From Oscillospiraceae bacterium (GTDB lineage: Bacteria; Bacillota; Clostridia; Oscillospirales; Acutalibacteraceae), in the NCBI GenBank assembly GCA_902774165.1, contig CACYHJ010000125.1, positions 1 to 7,568 on the forward strand: a stretch of DNA of 7,568 bases, read 5' to 3'. The notes under the pieces were generated by a model. It was given only the letters and a program-made list of their open reading frames with translations, did no database searches and had not been told where the DNA came from. Both the position numbers and the translations under genes were made by a program. Below, in pieces: positions 1 through 6,176 of this stretch (within the stretch, counting starts at the first letter, position 1; each line of letters starts with the position of its first letter).

Positions 1-1940
1 TCGCCCGTATGGTAATATCCGTCGTGCCAGTTTTTCGCGGTACTCTCCTCGTCTTTATAATAGTAGAGCGCAAGGCCGCAGGGCATGCCGTCGGCAATAT
101 TGATCACAACCTCGCCCGGATCGCCGTCCGGCACGTCGTTGCCTTCTTTATCGACAAGGTGGATATCATAAATCGGATTCGGCTTGCCCATGGATCCGAT
201 CTTGTGGGACGCGCCGATCATATTGCAGATAATCACCGCCGTTTCGGTCTGTCCGAAGCCCTCCATAATCTGAAGGCCGGTGAGTTTTTCAAACTGATAA
301 TATACCTCGGGATTCAGCGCCTCGCCCGCGGTGGTCATGCGCTTGACAGAGGAGAGGTCGTATTTTGAGATATCCTCCTTGATCATCATGCGCAGCATGG
401 TAGGCGGCGCGCAGAAGGTGGTGATATGATACTTCGCGAACATGGGCAGGATATCTTCCGCATGGAACCTGTCGAAGTCATAGACAAACATCGGCGCCTC
501 ACAGAACCACTGGCCGTAGAGCTTTCCCCATGCGGATTTTGCCCAGCCGGTGTCGGAAATCGTAAAATGCAGCCCGTCGGGATCCACGTTATGCCAGAAT
601 TTTGCCGTCATGAAATGTCCCAGCGCCAGCTTGTGACTGTGCGCCGCGATCTTCGGATTGCCCGAGGTGCCGGAGGTGAAATACATCAGCATCAGGTCGT
701 CGCCCTTGGGTGAATCTTCCGTGCGCTCAAAATGAGAGGAGAACAGCGTATATTCCTCGTCAAAGGTACGCCACCCGTCCCGTTTGCCGTTGACGACAAT
801 CTTCTGAAGCTCCGGGAAATTCTGCGCGGCAATATCCACCTCGTCTGCGGTGGAGCCGTCCGCAGTGCAGAGAATCGCGGAGATCCCGGCCGTCCGGAAC
901 CGGTATTCAAGGTCGTGAGACTGCAGAAGATAGGTCGCGGGCACGGCGATCGCGCCCAGTTTATGAAGACCGATGATCGCAAACCAGAACTGATAGTGCC
1001 GCTTGAGGATCAGCATTACCCGATCGCCTTTTTTGATGCCGAGAGATTTGAAATAATTCGCGCATTGGGAAGACGCGCGGCGTACGTCGGTAAAGGTAAA
1101 GCGGCGTTCTGTTTTATCATTCGAGACGTGGATCATCGCAAGCTTTTCGGGATCTTTATAGGCGATCTCATCGATCACGTCGAAGCCGAAATTGAATTTG
1201 TCCTCATTTTTATAGGTAACCTTTGTGGGCGTACCGTTTTCATCCGTCTCAAAATCGACGTATTTCTGCCACACGCGGGGTGTGGTGTCGGTATTTTCAA
1301 CTTTTTCGGCGCTGATGGCCGTCGGATGGTAAAGCTCCGGGATCGGCTCGCCGGTGGGATTGAGGACGATTGCGTAAAAAATACAGTCCTGCCCTCCGCA
1401 GGCGATCATGCCGTGGGGCTTGCCGGAATCAAAATAGATGGAGTCGCCGGGGCCGAGCACTTCTTTGTGTCCGCCGACCTGAACCATGAGCTGGCCTTCC
1501 ACCACGATGTCGATTTCCTGACCGGCGTGGGTGGTCAGCTCGATCTCCTTGCTCTGCGCCTCAAGGCTGAATTTGCTCTTGACGTACAGCGGTTCGGCGA
1601 TCCGGTTCTGGAACGCATAGGCAAGGTTGTAATAGGTCATGCCGTGGGCCTTGGAAACTTTCTGTCCTCCCCCGCTGCGGGTCACGAAATAGGAATTCAG
1701 GTTGGGGCTGACACCCTCGATGATTTCGGTAACGTTGACCTTGAACACTTTTGCGCAGCGATAGATAAATGCAAACGTAAGGTCCCCCTCGCCGGATTCA
1801 TTGGCGAGATATTCCTCGACAGAGACGCCGGTCGCAACCGCCATCTCCTCCGGGGTAAACCCGGTAATTTCCCGAAGCTCGCGGATTCTGTCCGCCATTT
1901 CGCGGATTGTGAAATCCAGACCGACAACTTCATTCGCCAT
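1..1940 (-). CDS. XRE HTH - cupin - acyl-CoA synthetase (AMP-forming) fusion protein, C-terminus cut by window edge
   Basis: Reading the minus strand from ATG at 1940 gives 646 uninterrupted codons to the window edge. Residues about 10-75 resemble an XRE-type helix-turn-helix (IREMADRIRELREITGFTPEEMA...). Residues about 120-195 form a small cupin barrel (H138-x3-E142, PGDSIYF, PHG at 175-177). From about residue 250 on it is an ANL-superfamily adenylate-forming enzyme: the P-loop-like TSGTSGNPK at 422-430, SDTGWAKSAWG near 462-472 as in medium-chain and acetyl-CoA synthetases, TAGEAL at 537-542, GFGQTET at 561-567, and YHTG just at the edge, where the usual TGD motif would follow. About 100-120 residues (the C-terminal lid) should lie outside. 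Expected reaction: carboxylic acid + ATP + CoA to acyl-CoA; the acid is unknown. The start is set by AAGGAAG (1955-1949), 8 nt before ATG. A T-box leader precedes it. No stop or frameshift separates the regulator half from the enzyme half. Domain assignments are firm for the ligase, good for cupin and HTH. Confidence 0.9.
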   Translation of the reverse strand, partial: MANEVVGLDFTIREMADRIRELREITGFTPEEMAVATGVSVEEYLANESGEGDLTFAFIYRCAKVFKVNVTEIIEGVSPNLNSYFVTRSGGGQKVSKAHGMTYYNLAYAFQNRIAEPLYVKSKFSLEAQSKEIELTTHAGQEIDIVVEGQLMVQVGGHKEVLGPGDSIYFDSGKPHGMIACGGQDCIFYAIVLNPTGEPIPELYHPTAISAEKVENTDTTPRVWQKYVDFETDENGTPTKVTYKNEDKFNFGFDVIDEIAYKDPEKLAMIHVSNDKTERRFTFTDVRRASSQCANYFKSLGIKKGDRVMLILKRHYQFWFAIIGLHKLGAIAVPATYLLQSHDLEYRFRTAGISAILCTADGSTADEVDIAAQNFPELQKIVVNGKRDGWRTFDEEYTLFSSHFERTEDSPKGDDLMLMYFTSGTSGNPKIAAHSHKLALGHFMTAKFWHNVDPDGLHFTISDTGWAKSAWGKLYGQWFCEAPMFVYDFDRFHAEDILPMFAKYHITTFCAPPTMLRMMIKEDISKYDLSSVKRMTTAGEALNPEVYYQFEKLTGLQIMEGFGQTETAVIICNMIGASHKIGSMGKPNPIYDIHLVDKEGNDVPDGDPGEVVINIADGMPCGLALYYYKDEESTAKNWHDGYYHTG

Positions 1941-1969
1941 TCAGATAACTTCCTTTCTTACGGGACAAG

Positions 1970-2007
1970 AAAAAACCCGTCCCAAAGTGAAATGACTTTG
2001 AGACGAG
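1970..2007 (-). terminator. T-box leader intrinsic terminator
   Basis: A 13-bp stem, CUCGUCUCAAAGU (2007-1995) with ACUUUGGGACGGG (1988-1976), has two or three G-U pairs and a 6-nt loop, and is followed by six U (1975-1970). The 5' arm contains CUCAAA, which competes for pairing with UUUGAG just before the T-box, so the hairpin should form only when the tRNA is charged. Confidence 0.92.
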
Positions 2008-2243
2008 CATCATACAAATACCCGCGGTACCACTCAAATTGCGCGCTCGGCGCCCCTCAGGCTCTTCACAAGCCTTATGCTTTCACGCAGCAATCACGGG
2101 AAGGGTCTACTCTTTCCAAAATGAAAATTTCTTCCTTCCGGCTCGGAAGCTACAGCGAATGCGGGAATACCGGCAGCTTTCACCGACCGCTGCCTCTCTG
2201 AAGGATTCTTACGCAAACGCCCTCTTCGTTATCGCCTTTAATA
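1970..2243 (-). ncRNA. T-box riboswitch leader (transcriptional), probable tRNA-Val sensor
   Basis: On the minus strand, downstream of a consensus promoter, the leader shows the T-box parts in order. Stem I has a K-turn-like base (GGC 2236-2234 with GCC 2142-2140; GAAG 2227-2224 with CUUC 2149-2146). Its middle helix pairs 2219-2212 with 2163-2156, with two U-U mismatches. It carries the AGAGAG element (2199-2194) and the distal helix GGCAGC/GCUGCC (2194-2189 with 2177-2172) closing loop GGUCGGUGAAA. AGAGUAGACCC (around 2113-2103) and the hairpin AGGCU/AGCCU fit the Stem II/III region. The T-box GUGGUACCGCGGG is at 2033-2021. UUUGAG (2038-2033) can pair with CUCAAA in the terminator 5' arm, forming the antiterminator. 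The UGGU (2032-2029) predicts an uncharged tRNA with discriminator base A. Aligning the specifier loop as GAA-NNN-purine gives GUA (2153-2151, Val); GCU (2156-2154) and UUC (2159-2157) cannot be excluded. A second weak hairpin (GGGAC/GUCCC, 1983-1962) follows the terminator arm. Identity as a T-box is near certain; the amino acid is not. Confidence 0.93.
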
Positions 2244-2249
2244 AAGATG

Positions 2250-2278
2250 ATTATATATCACGCAATTCGGTTTGTCAA
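2250..2278 (-). promoter_or_regulatory. Sigma-A promoter of the T-box / ligase transcript
   Basis: On the minus strand there is TTGACA (2278-2273), a 17-nt spacer, then TATAAT (2255-2250): both hexamers are full consensus. Transcription should begin near 2243. The -35 box starts only 12 nt after the stop codon of the SDR gene above it. Confidence 0.9.
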
Positions 2279-2290
2279 TAGATAAATAAA

Positions 2291-3334
2291 TTAATTTTGC
2301 GTTTCCTCGCGAAGGATTTCAATGGTTTCCCGAAGTCCTCGCTCAAGCGGATACCGCCCGCAAAAACCGAGCGATCTGAGTTTCCCGTTGTCGAGAATAC
2401 AATTCTGCGGCTTTGAAAAACCTCTTGCCTCCAGGTCGTCTGGAAGATCGAACACAACCCGGGTTCCGCAGATCTCTGCCACGGTTTGCGCAACCTCTGC
2501 AATCGACGCAATCGAATTTTCATTCGACACATTATAAACTTCGCCGGAAACGCCGTCTTTTAATATCCGGAGAATCCCTGCGGCAGCGTCGACCACATAG
2601 GTATAAGTGCGTCTGGGCTTTCCCTCGCTCTTGAGAACAATGTTCTCCCCCGCAAGACCGTTGCGGATAAACTGCGCGTGGGCTTTGCTGTCATTTTTCA
2701 ACATGGTCGGGCCGTAGATACTGGAAAGCCGTGCGGTCACGGCGCCGACGCCGTACTGCTGGACATAGCAGCGCAGCAGCAGCTCGGCGCTTCTCTTGCT
2801 TTCCGGATAACAGGAACGGATGGCAGTCAGATCGATCACGCCGGTCATATTTTCGCTGTAAACGTCGTTATCCTCGATCTTTCCGTACACCTCAAAGGTT
2901 GACGTGAGAAGCAGCCGGGCACCGGTTTTCACCGCAAGATCCAGCATATTCTTTGTGCCGTAGATATTAGTCAGCAGCGTCTGCGCGGGATAAAGAGCAT
3001 ATGCGACAGGGTCTGCGTTGCTCGCTGCATGAATAATATAATCGGGTGAGATATCCTCCGTAAGGGGATCGTTGATGTCCTGCGCAACACAGTGAAGAAG
3101 CGGGGTTTCACCCGCGTATGCAAACCGTCTGCGCAGCTTCTCCTCGCTTCGCCCCATAACGTAAACAGTGTAGGACGATCCGTTTTCCGCGTTGGACAGA
3201 AAAAACGCGTCGGCAATGCAGGACCCGATCAGACCGGTCGCGCCGGTGATCAGCACGACCGCGTCTTTCTTTTCGGGCAGTTCGGGTAACAGTTTTTTCA
3301 GCGATGATTTATAAATCTTGCTTTTGTTGATCAT
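2291..3334 (-). CDS. Extended SDR, NAD-dependent epimerase/dehydratase/reductase family (copy 1)
   Basis: This 347-residue protein has the extended short-chain dehydrogenase fold. It has a Rossmann dinucleotide-binding motif TGATGLIG (30-37), IHAASNADP (101-109) after the fourth strand, the TSTFEVYG stretch (144-151) with a catalytic Ser/Thr position, and YPESK (176-180), the catalytic Tyr-x3-Lys. RLSSIYGPT follows, as in sugar-nucleotide epimerases and dehydratases. It is the second gene of a two-gene minus-strand operon, 11 nt after the cytidylyltransferase stop; the GAGAG before its ATG is a weak ribosome binding site, so coupling is likely. The substrate cannot be read from sequence. Paired with an IspD-like enzyme and near a polyol-phosphotransferase, it probably reduces or epimerises a sugar-phosphate or CDP-linked intermediate on the way to a CDP-polyol. 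Pneumococcal CDP-arabinitol and CDP-mannitol gene pairs are, as far as I recall, a comparable cytidylyltransferase plus SDR arrangement. It has a recognisable paralog at 6176-7216. Confidence 0.92.
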   Translation of the reverse strand: MINKSKIYKSSLKKLLPELPEKKDAVVLITGATGLIGSCIADAFFLSNAENGSSYTVYVMGRSEEKLRRRFAYAGETPLLHCVAQDINDPLTEDISPDYIIHAASNADPVAYALYPAQTLLTNIYGTKNMLDLAVKTGARLLLTSTFEVYGKIEDNDVYSENMTGVIDLTAIRSCYPESKRSAELLLRCYVQQYGVGAVTARLSSIYGPTMLKNDSKAHAQFIRNGLAGENIVLKSEGKPRRTYTYVVDAAAGILRILKDGVSGEVYNVSNENSIASIAEVAQTVAEICGTRVVFDLPDDLEARGFSKPQNCILDNGKLRSLGFCGRYPLERGLRETIEILREETQN

Positions 3335-3345
3335 AGCTATCTCTC

Positions 3346-4062
3346 TCAGTGCATCCAGGATTCTTTATGCGCGTTGAGCAGCGCCTTAAAGATCTCGATA
3401 TCCTCTGAAGTTGTCAGCTTGATGTTCTTTTCAGATCCCTGCGCAAGATAAAGGGTTCTGCCGAGCTCGACGTAAAGCGTACAGGAAGCGACGGAATTTG
3501 TGATTCCCTTCTCAAGCGCTTCTTTATGGACGCCGACGATCTCATTGACAAAGAACGCCTGCGGCGTCTGAGCAACCTTCAGGTTATCTCTGGGAACCTG
3601 CGTATCGGAGCTGATCTGATCCTCCGTAACAAGCATGGCGGCAGTACAGGGAAGCGCGGCGATCGCGTTGCCCTTTTCACGGCAGACGCGGATATTGTCG
3701 CTGATGATATCCTGGCTGACCATGGGACGGATCGCGTCATGGATCAGTACGATATCGTCGTCTTCGCTGTGTCTGGACGCAATGTCGTAAAGACCGTTGC
3801 GGATGGAAGACTGGCCGTTGGCGCCGCCGGAAACAATAGATTCAAGCTTGGTGATGCCGAACTGCTTCGCATATGCGCGAAGAATGTCATGCCAGCCGTC
3901 AACGCAGACAACGGTGATCCCGTCGATGCCGGGATGCTTCTGGAACGCTTCAAGCGTATAGATGATCACGGGTCTGTCCTGCACGTTGATGAACTGTTTC
4001 GGGATGTCCTGTCCCATTCTTGCGCCGACACCGCCGGCAATGATCAATGCGACACAACTCAT
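3346..4062 (-). CDS. IspD/TarI-like cytidylyltransferase (copy 1)
   Basis: At 238 residues this has the full length of the IspD/TarI family, which transfers CMP from CTP to a polyol phosphate. The N-terminal nucleotide-binding motif is AGGVGARMGQDIPKQ (about 9-23), with the family's Arg and Lys. GGANGQSSIRNGL is the CTP-contact segment, IHDAIRP matches the HDxxRP substrate motif, PRDNLKVAQTPQAFF carries the conserved Arg and TPQ, and IKLTTSEDI carries the late Lys. The TD of the IspD 'TDEAS' segment is TN here. No other isoprenoid gene is present, and a CDP-polyol transferase gene and SDR genes are neighbours, so a role in making a CDP-polyol for a cell-surface polymer is more likely than MEP-pathway IspD; the exact polyol is unknown. 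The start ATG at 4062 has GGGGGTGA (4079-4072) 9 nt upstream. It is first in a two-gene operon with the SDR downstream. Confidence 0.93.
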   Translation of the reverse strand: MSCVALIIAGGVGARMGQDIPKQFINVQDRPVIIYTLEAFQKHPGIDGITVVCVDGWHDILRAYAKQFGITKLESIVSGGANGQSSIRNGLYDIASRHSEDDDIVLIHDAIRPMVSQDIISDNIRVCREKGNAIAALPCTAAMLVTEDQISSDTQVPRDNLKVAQTPQAFFVNEIVGVHKEALEKGITNSVASCTLYVELGRTLYLAQGSEKNIKLTTSEDIEIFKALLNAHKESWMH

Positions 4063-4098
4063 TTTGAATAATCACCCCCGGAGCTTCATAACGTTGAG

Positions 4099-4180
4099 AT
4101 ATCATTCTCTATTATACGCAAACTTTGAAAAATATACGCAACAATGAGATGCGATTGACAAATACATCATAGAATGATAT
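4099..4180. repeat. 10-bp inverted repeat in the divergent promoter region
   Basis: ATATCATTCT (4099-4108) and AGAATGATAT (4171-4180) are exact reverse complements 62 bp apart. The right arm overlaps the first three bases of the plus-strand -10 box; the left arm lies just downstream of the minus-strand -10 box, around the expected transcription start. It could be a paired operator for co-regulation, or chance in an AT-rich stretch. Confidence 0.5.
4111..4141 (-). promoter_or_regulatory. Probable promoter of the minus-strand cytidylyltransferase-SDR operon
   Basis: A perfect -10 TATAAT (4116-4111) is present on the minus strand. The only -35 candidate is TTGCGT (4141-4136) with a long 19-nt spacer, so the promoter would be weaker than the facing one. 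The untranslated leader would be about 40 nt. Confidence 0.55.
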
Positions 4181-4183
4181 AAT
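4155..4183 (+). promoter_or_regulatory. Sigma-A promoter of the plus-strand polyol-phosphate operon
   Basis: TTGACA (4155-4160), a 17-nt spacer and TATAAT (4178-4183) match the consensus fully. The start should fall near 4190, giving a very short leader of about 20 nt that consists almost entirely of the ribosome binding site AAGGGTGA. Confidence 0.9.
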
Positions 4184-4208
4184 ATAGAAAAAAAAGGGTG
4201 ATTCAGAA

Positions 4209-5426
4209 TTGTTTTTGAGTAAGGTTGCAAAGCTTTCCATTGACCGTGGGTTTACGCAGACATGTATCGACATCGTCGATCAGACCGTTAAAAAATTATG
4301 TATCCGTGCGATCCCGCATTTTACCAAAGTTGATAATAAAAAAATCATTTTCCTTAATTTTACGGGCAACTACGACTGCAACCCGAAGGCAATCTGCCAG
4401 CGCATGGTGGATGAAGGGCTGGACGCGCATTATGTTTGGGGCACTTATAAACGCACACGGACCGGACCGGAATTTTTCCCTGAGCAAATGAAATATGCCC
4501 GCCGCGGCAGTTACGATTTTTATAAAGAACTTGCATCTGCCCGTGTGATTGTCGATAACGGAATCAGCACGTCTTTTCTTGATTATCATAAGAAGAAGGA
4601 CCAATACCTGATTGAGACATGGCACGGCTCGCTCGGAATCAAGAAATTCGGCAGGGATGCGAATAACAATAAAAAATGGCTGAAGCAGGCGGAACGCGAA
4701 GGTAAAATGACGGATTATATCATCTCAAACAGCCATTTTGAGGATGATATCTATCGCGAAGATTTTTGGAAGGAAACTCCGATTTGGCAGTTCGGGCACC
4801 CGAGGAACGATATCCTGTTGTGCAAGGATCAGGAAAAAATCGCCGAAATCAATCGGGCGATCCGGGAGAAGTATGAAATCCCCATGGACGCGCACATGTG
4901 CATGTACGGGCCGACCTTCCGCGACGACGGAGATCTTTCCCCTTACACGATCGATTACGGCCGACTGACGAACGCGCTTGAACAACGCTTTGGCGGTTCC
5001 TGGGTCATTCTTACCCGGTTCCACGCCAGGACCAAGAAATTTCTGAAGAATTATCATCTGCCGGAAACCGTGTTCGACGTCAGCGGCCACCCGGATATTC
5101 AGGAGCTGATGCTTTGCATCGACGCCGGTATCACGGATTATTCCAGCTGGATCTGCGAATATATGATCCGCAGGAAACCCGGCTTTACCTTTGCGACAGA
5201 CGTTGACAATTACGCGACGCACGAACGCACGCTGTTCTTCCCGCTAAGCGCGCTCCCCTATCCGACGTGCTCCGACATCGACGGACTGATCGATAATATT
5301 CTTTCCTTCGATGAGGAGAAATTCGTTCAGGACTGCGATACATTCCTTGCGGAAAAGGGCAGCGTCGACGACGGACATGCCGCAGAGAGAACCGTCGCAG
5401 AGATCAAAAAACTGATGGATGTTTAA
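4209..5426 (+). CDS. CDP-polyol polyol-phosphotransferase (TagB/TagF-like, Glyphos_transf family)
   Basis: A 405-residue protein of the CDP-glycerol:poly(glycerophosphate) glycerophosphotransferase family, which primes or extends teichoic-acid-like polymers at the cytoplasmic face of the membrane. The family signatures appear in order: ETWHGSLGIKKFG (136-148) with the catalytic His at 139, FGHPRND (195-201), YGPTFRDD (233-240), LTRFHAR (268-274) with the second conserved His at 272, DIQELM (296-301), and ITDYSS (308-313) in the CDP-binding site. It has the length of a single-domain TagB/TarB-type enzyme, without an extra glycosyltransferase domain. No signal peptide or membrane segment is visible; a short N-terminal stretch rich in basic residues may help peripheral attachment. 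Start: TTG at 4209, with AGGGTG (4195-4200) 8 nt upstream; there is no better ATG. It is first in a three-gene operon with a cytidylyltransferase and SDR. The transferred unit may be glycerol-, ribitol- or another polyol-phosphate; the sequence does not say which. Confidence 0.93.
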   Translation: MFLSKVAKLSIDRGFTQTCIDIVDQTVKKLCIRAIPHFTKVDNKKIIFLNFTGNYDCNPKAICQRMVDEGLDAHYVWGTYKRTRTGPEFFPEQMKYARRGSYDFYKELASARVIVDNGISTSFLDYHKKKDQYLIETWHGSLGIKKFGRDANNNKKWLKQAEREGKMTDYIISNSHFEDDIYREDFWKETPIWQFGHPRNDILLCKDQEKIAEINRAIREKYEIPMDAHMCMYGPTFRDDGDLSPYTIDYGRLTNALEQRFGGSWVILTRFHARTKKFLKNYHLPETVFDVSGHPDIQELMLCIDAGITDYSSWICEYMIRRKPGFTFATDVDNYATHERTLFFPLSALPYPTCSDIDGLIDNILSFDEEKFVQDCDTFLAEKGSVDDGHAAERTVAEIKKLMDV

Positions 5427-5459
5427 TTTTACAAATATTTTGGAAATGAGGATTTGAAA

Positions 5460-6176
5460 ATGGTAGTAGCATTACTCACTGCGGCCGGGATCGGCTCGCG
5501 CATGGGACAGGATATTCCGAAGCAGTTTATCCATGTCGACAACAAACCCCTGATCGTTTATACGCTGGAAGCGTTTCAGAAACATCCCAGCATCGACGCG
5601 ATTGTCTGCGTTACCCTGCCGAACTGGATCGACGTCGTCAAAGCCTACGCAATGCAGTTCAATATCAAAAAACTCAGATGGATCGTTCCCGGCGGCGCAA
5701 CCGGACAGGAGTCGATCAATAACGGGCTGATGGCGGTCAAGAACAGCCTGGGCGACGAAGGCATTACGATCATGGTCCATGATGGCAACCGCTGCCTTGT
5801 ATCCAGCGAGATCATCTCCAACAGCCTTGCCGTTTACAGACAGTACGGCAGCGCCGTTACTGCGATCCCCTGCGTCGAAGCTGTGTTCTTCAGCGAGGAC
5901 GGCGGTATTTCCTCCGACACCTCCATTCCGAGAGAGCAGCTTTACCGTACACAGACGCCCCACACTTATGATCTCAAGAAGCTTCTCTGGGCGCATGACG
6001 AGGCGGCAAAGAAAGGCATCACAAATACGGCGGCATCCTGCACCCTGATGCAGGCGCTCGGTGAGAAGGTTTATTTTTCGAAAGGCTCTGAAGAGAACCT
6101 GAAAATCACAACGACGGAAGATCTCAAGCTTTTTGAAGTTCTGCTTCACACGCGTCAGGAAAGTTGGCTGAAATAA
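5460..6176 (+). CDS. IspD/TarI-like cytidylyltransferase (copy 2), with altered substrate motif
   Basis: I chose ATG 5460, which has GAGGA (5448-5452) 7 nt upstream and gives 238 residues, exactly the length of copy 1; an in-frame TTG at 5454 sits too close to that site. The fold motifs of a CTP-dependent cytidylyltransferase are kept: AAGIGSRMGQDIPKQ near the N-terminus, GGATGQESINNGL, IPREQL, and LKITTTEDL with the late Lys. Two places differ from copy 1 and from IspD. The HDxxRP motif reads HDGNRCLV (Pro lost, Gly-Asn in the middle), and TPQ reads TPH. Over the 32 codons that follow the shared Arg (from MGQDIPKQ to HPxID), copy 1 and copy 2 agree at 25 residues and 78 of 96 bases, so they are clear paralogs. 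It probably activates a polyol phosphate with CTP, perhaps a different one from copy 1. It lies 33 nt after the phosphotransferase and overlaps the next start by one base. Confidence 0.92.
   Translation: MVVALLTAAGIGSRMGQDIPKQFIHVDNKPLIVYTLEAFQKHPSIDAIVCVTLPNWIDVVKAYAMQFNIKKLRWIVPGGATGQESINNGLMAVKNSLGDEGITIMVHDGNRCLVSSEIISNSLAVYRQYGSAVTAIPCVEAVFFSEDGGISSDTSIPREQLYRTQTPHTYDLKKLLWAHDEAAKKGITNTAASCTLMQALGEKVYFSKGSEENLKITTTEDLKLFEVLLHTRQESWLK

Noticed and set aside
732..2201. Long open frame of 489 codons on the plus strand
   Set aside because: It lies antisense to the ligase gene and runs on through the T-box leader. It shows no recognisable domain, while the opposite strand encodes a complete set of adenylate-forming motifs.
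1960..2250. Small open frames inside the leader region, including 2039-2281 on the plus strand and 2275-2532 on the minus strand
   Set aside because: The region is explained by the structured T-box RNA and the promoter, and the peptides show no domain.
3346..4062. Annotation as housekeeping ispD of the MEP isoprenoid pathway
   Set aside because: The gene is paired with an SDR, has a paralog in the same locus and sits by a CDP-polyol phosphotransferase. No ispF or other isoprenoid gene is nearby, so a polyol-activating role fits better.
3526..4071. 181-codon open frame on the plus strand
   Set aside because: It is antisense to cytidylyltransferase copy 1 and has no own ribosome binding site or family motif.
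4725..5222. 165-codon open frame on the minus strand
   Set aside because: It is a shadow of the polyol-phosphotransferase gene, whose conserved motifs lie in the plus-strand frame here.
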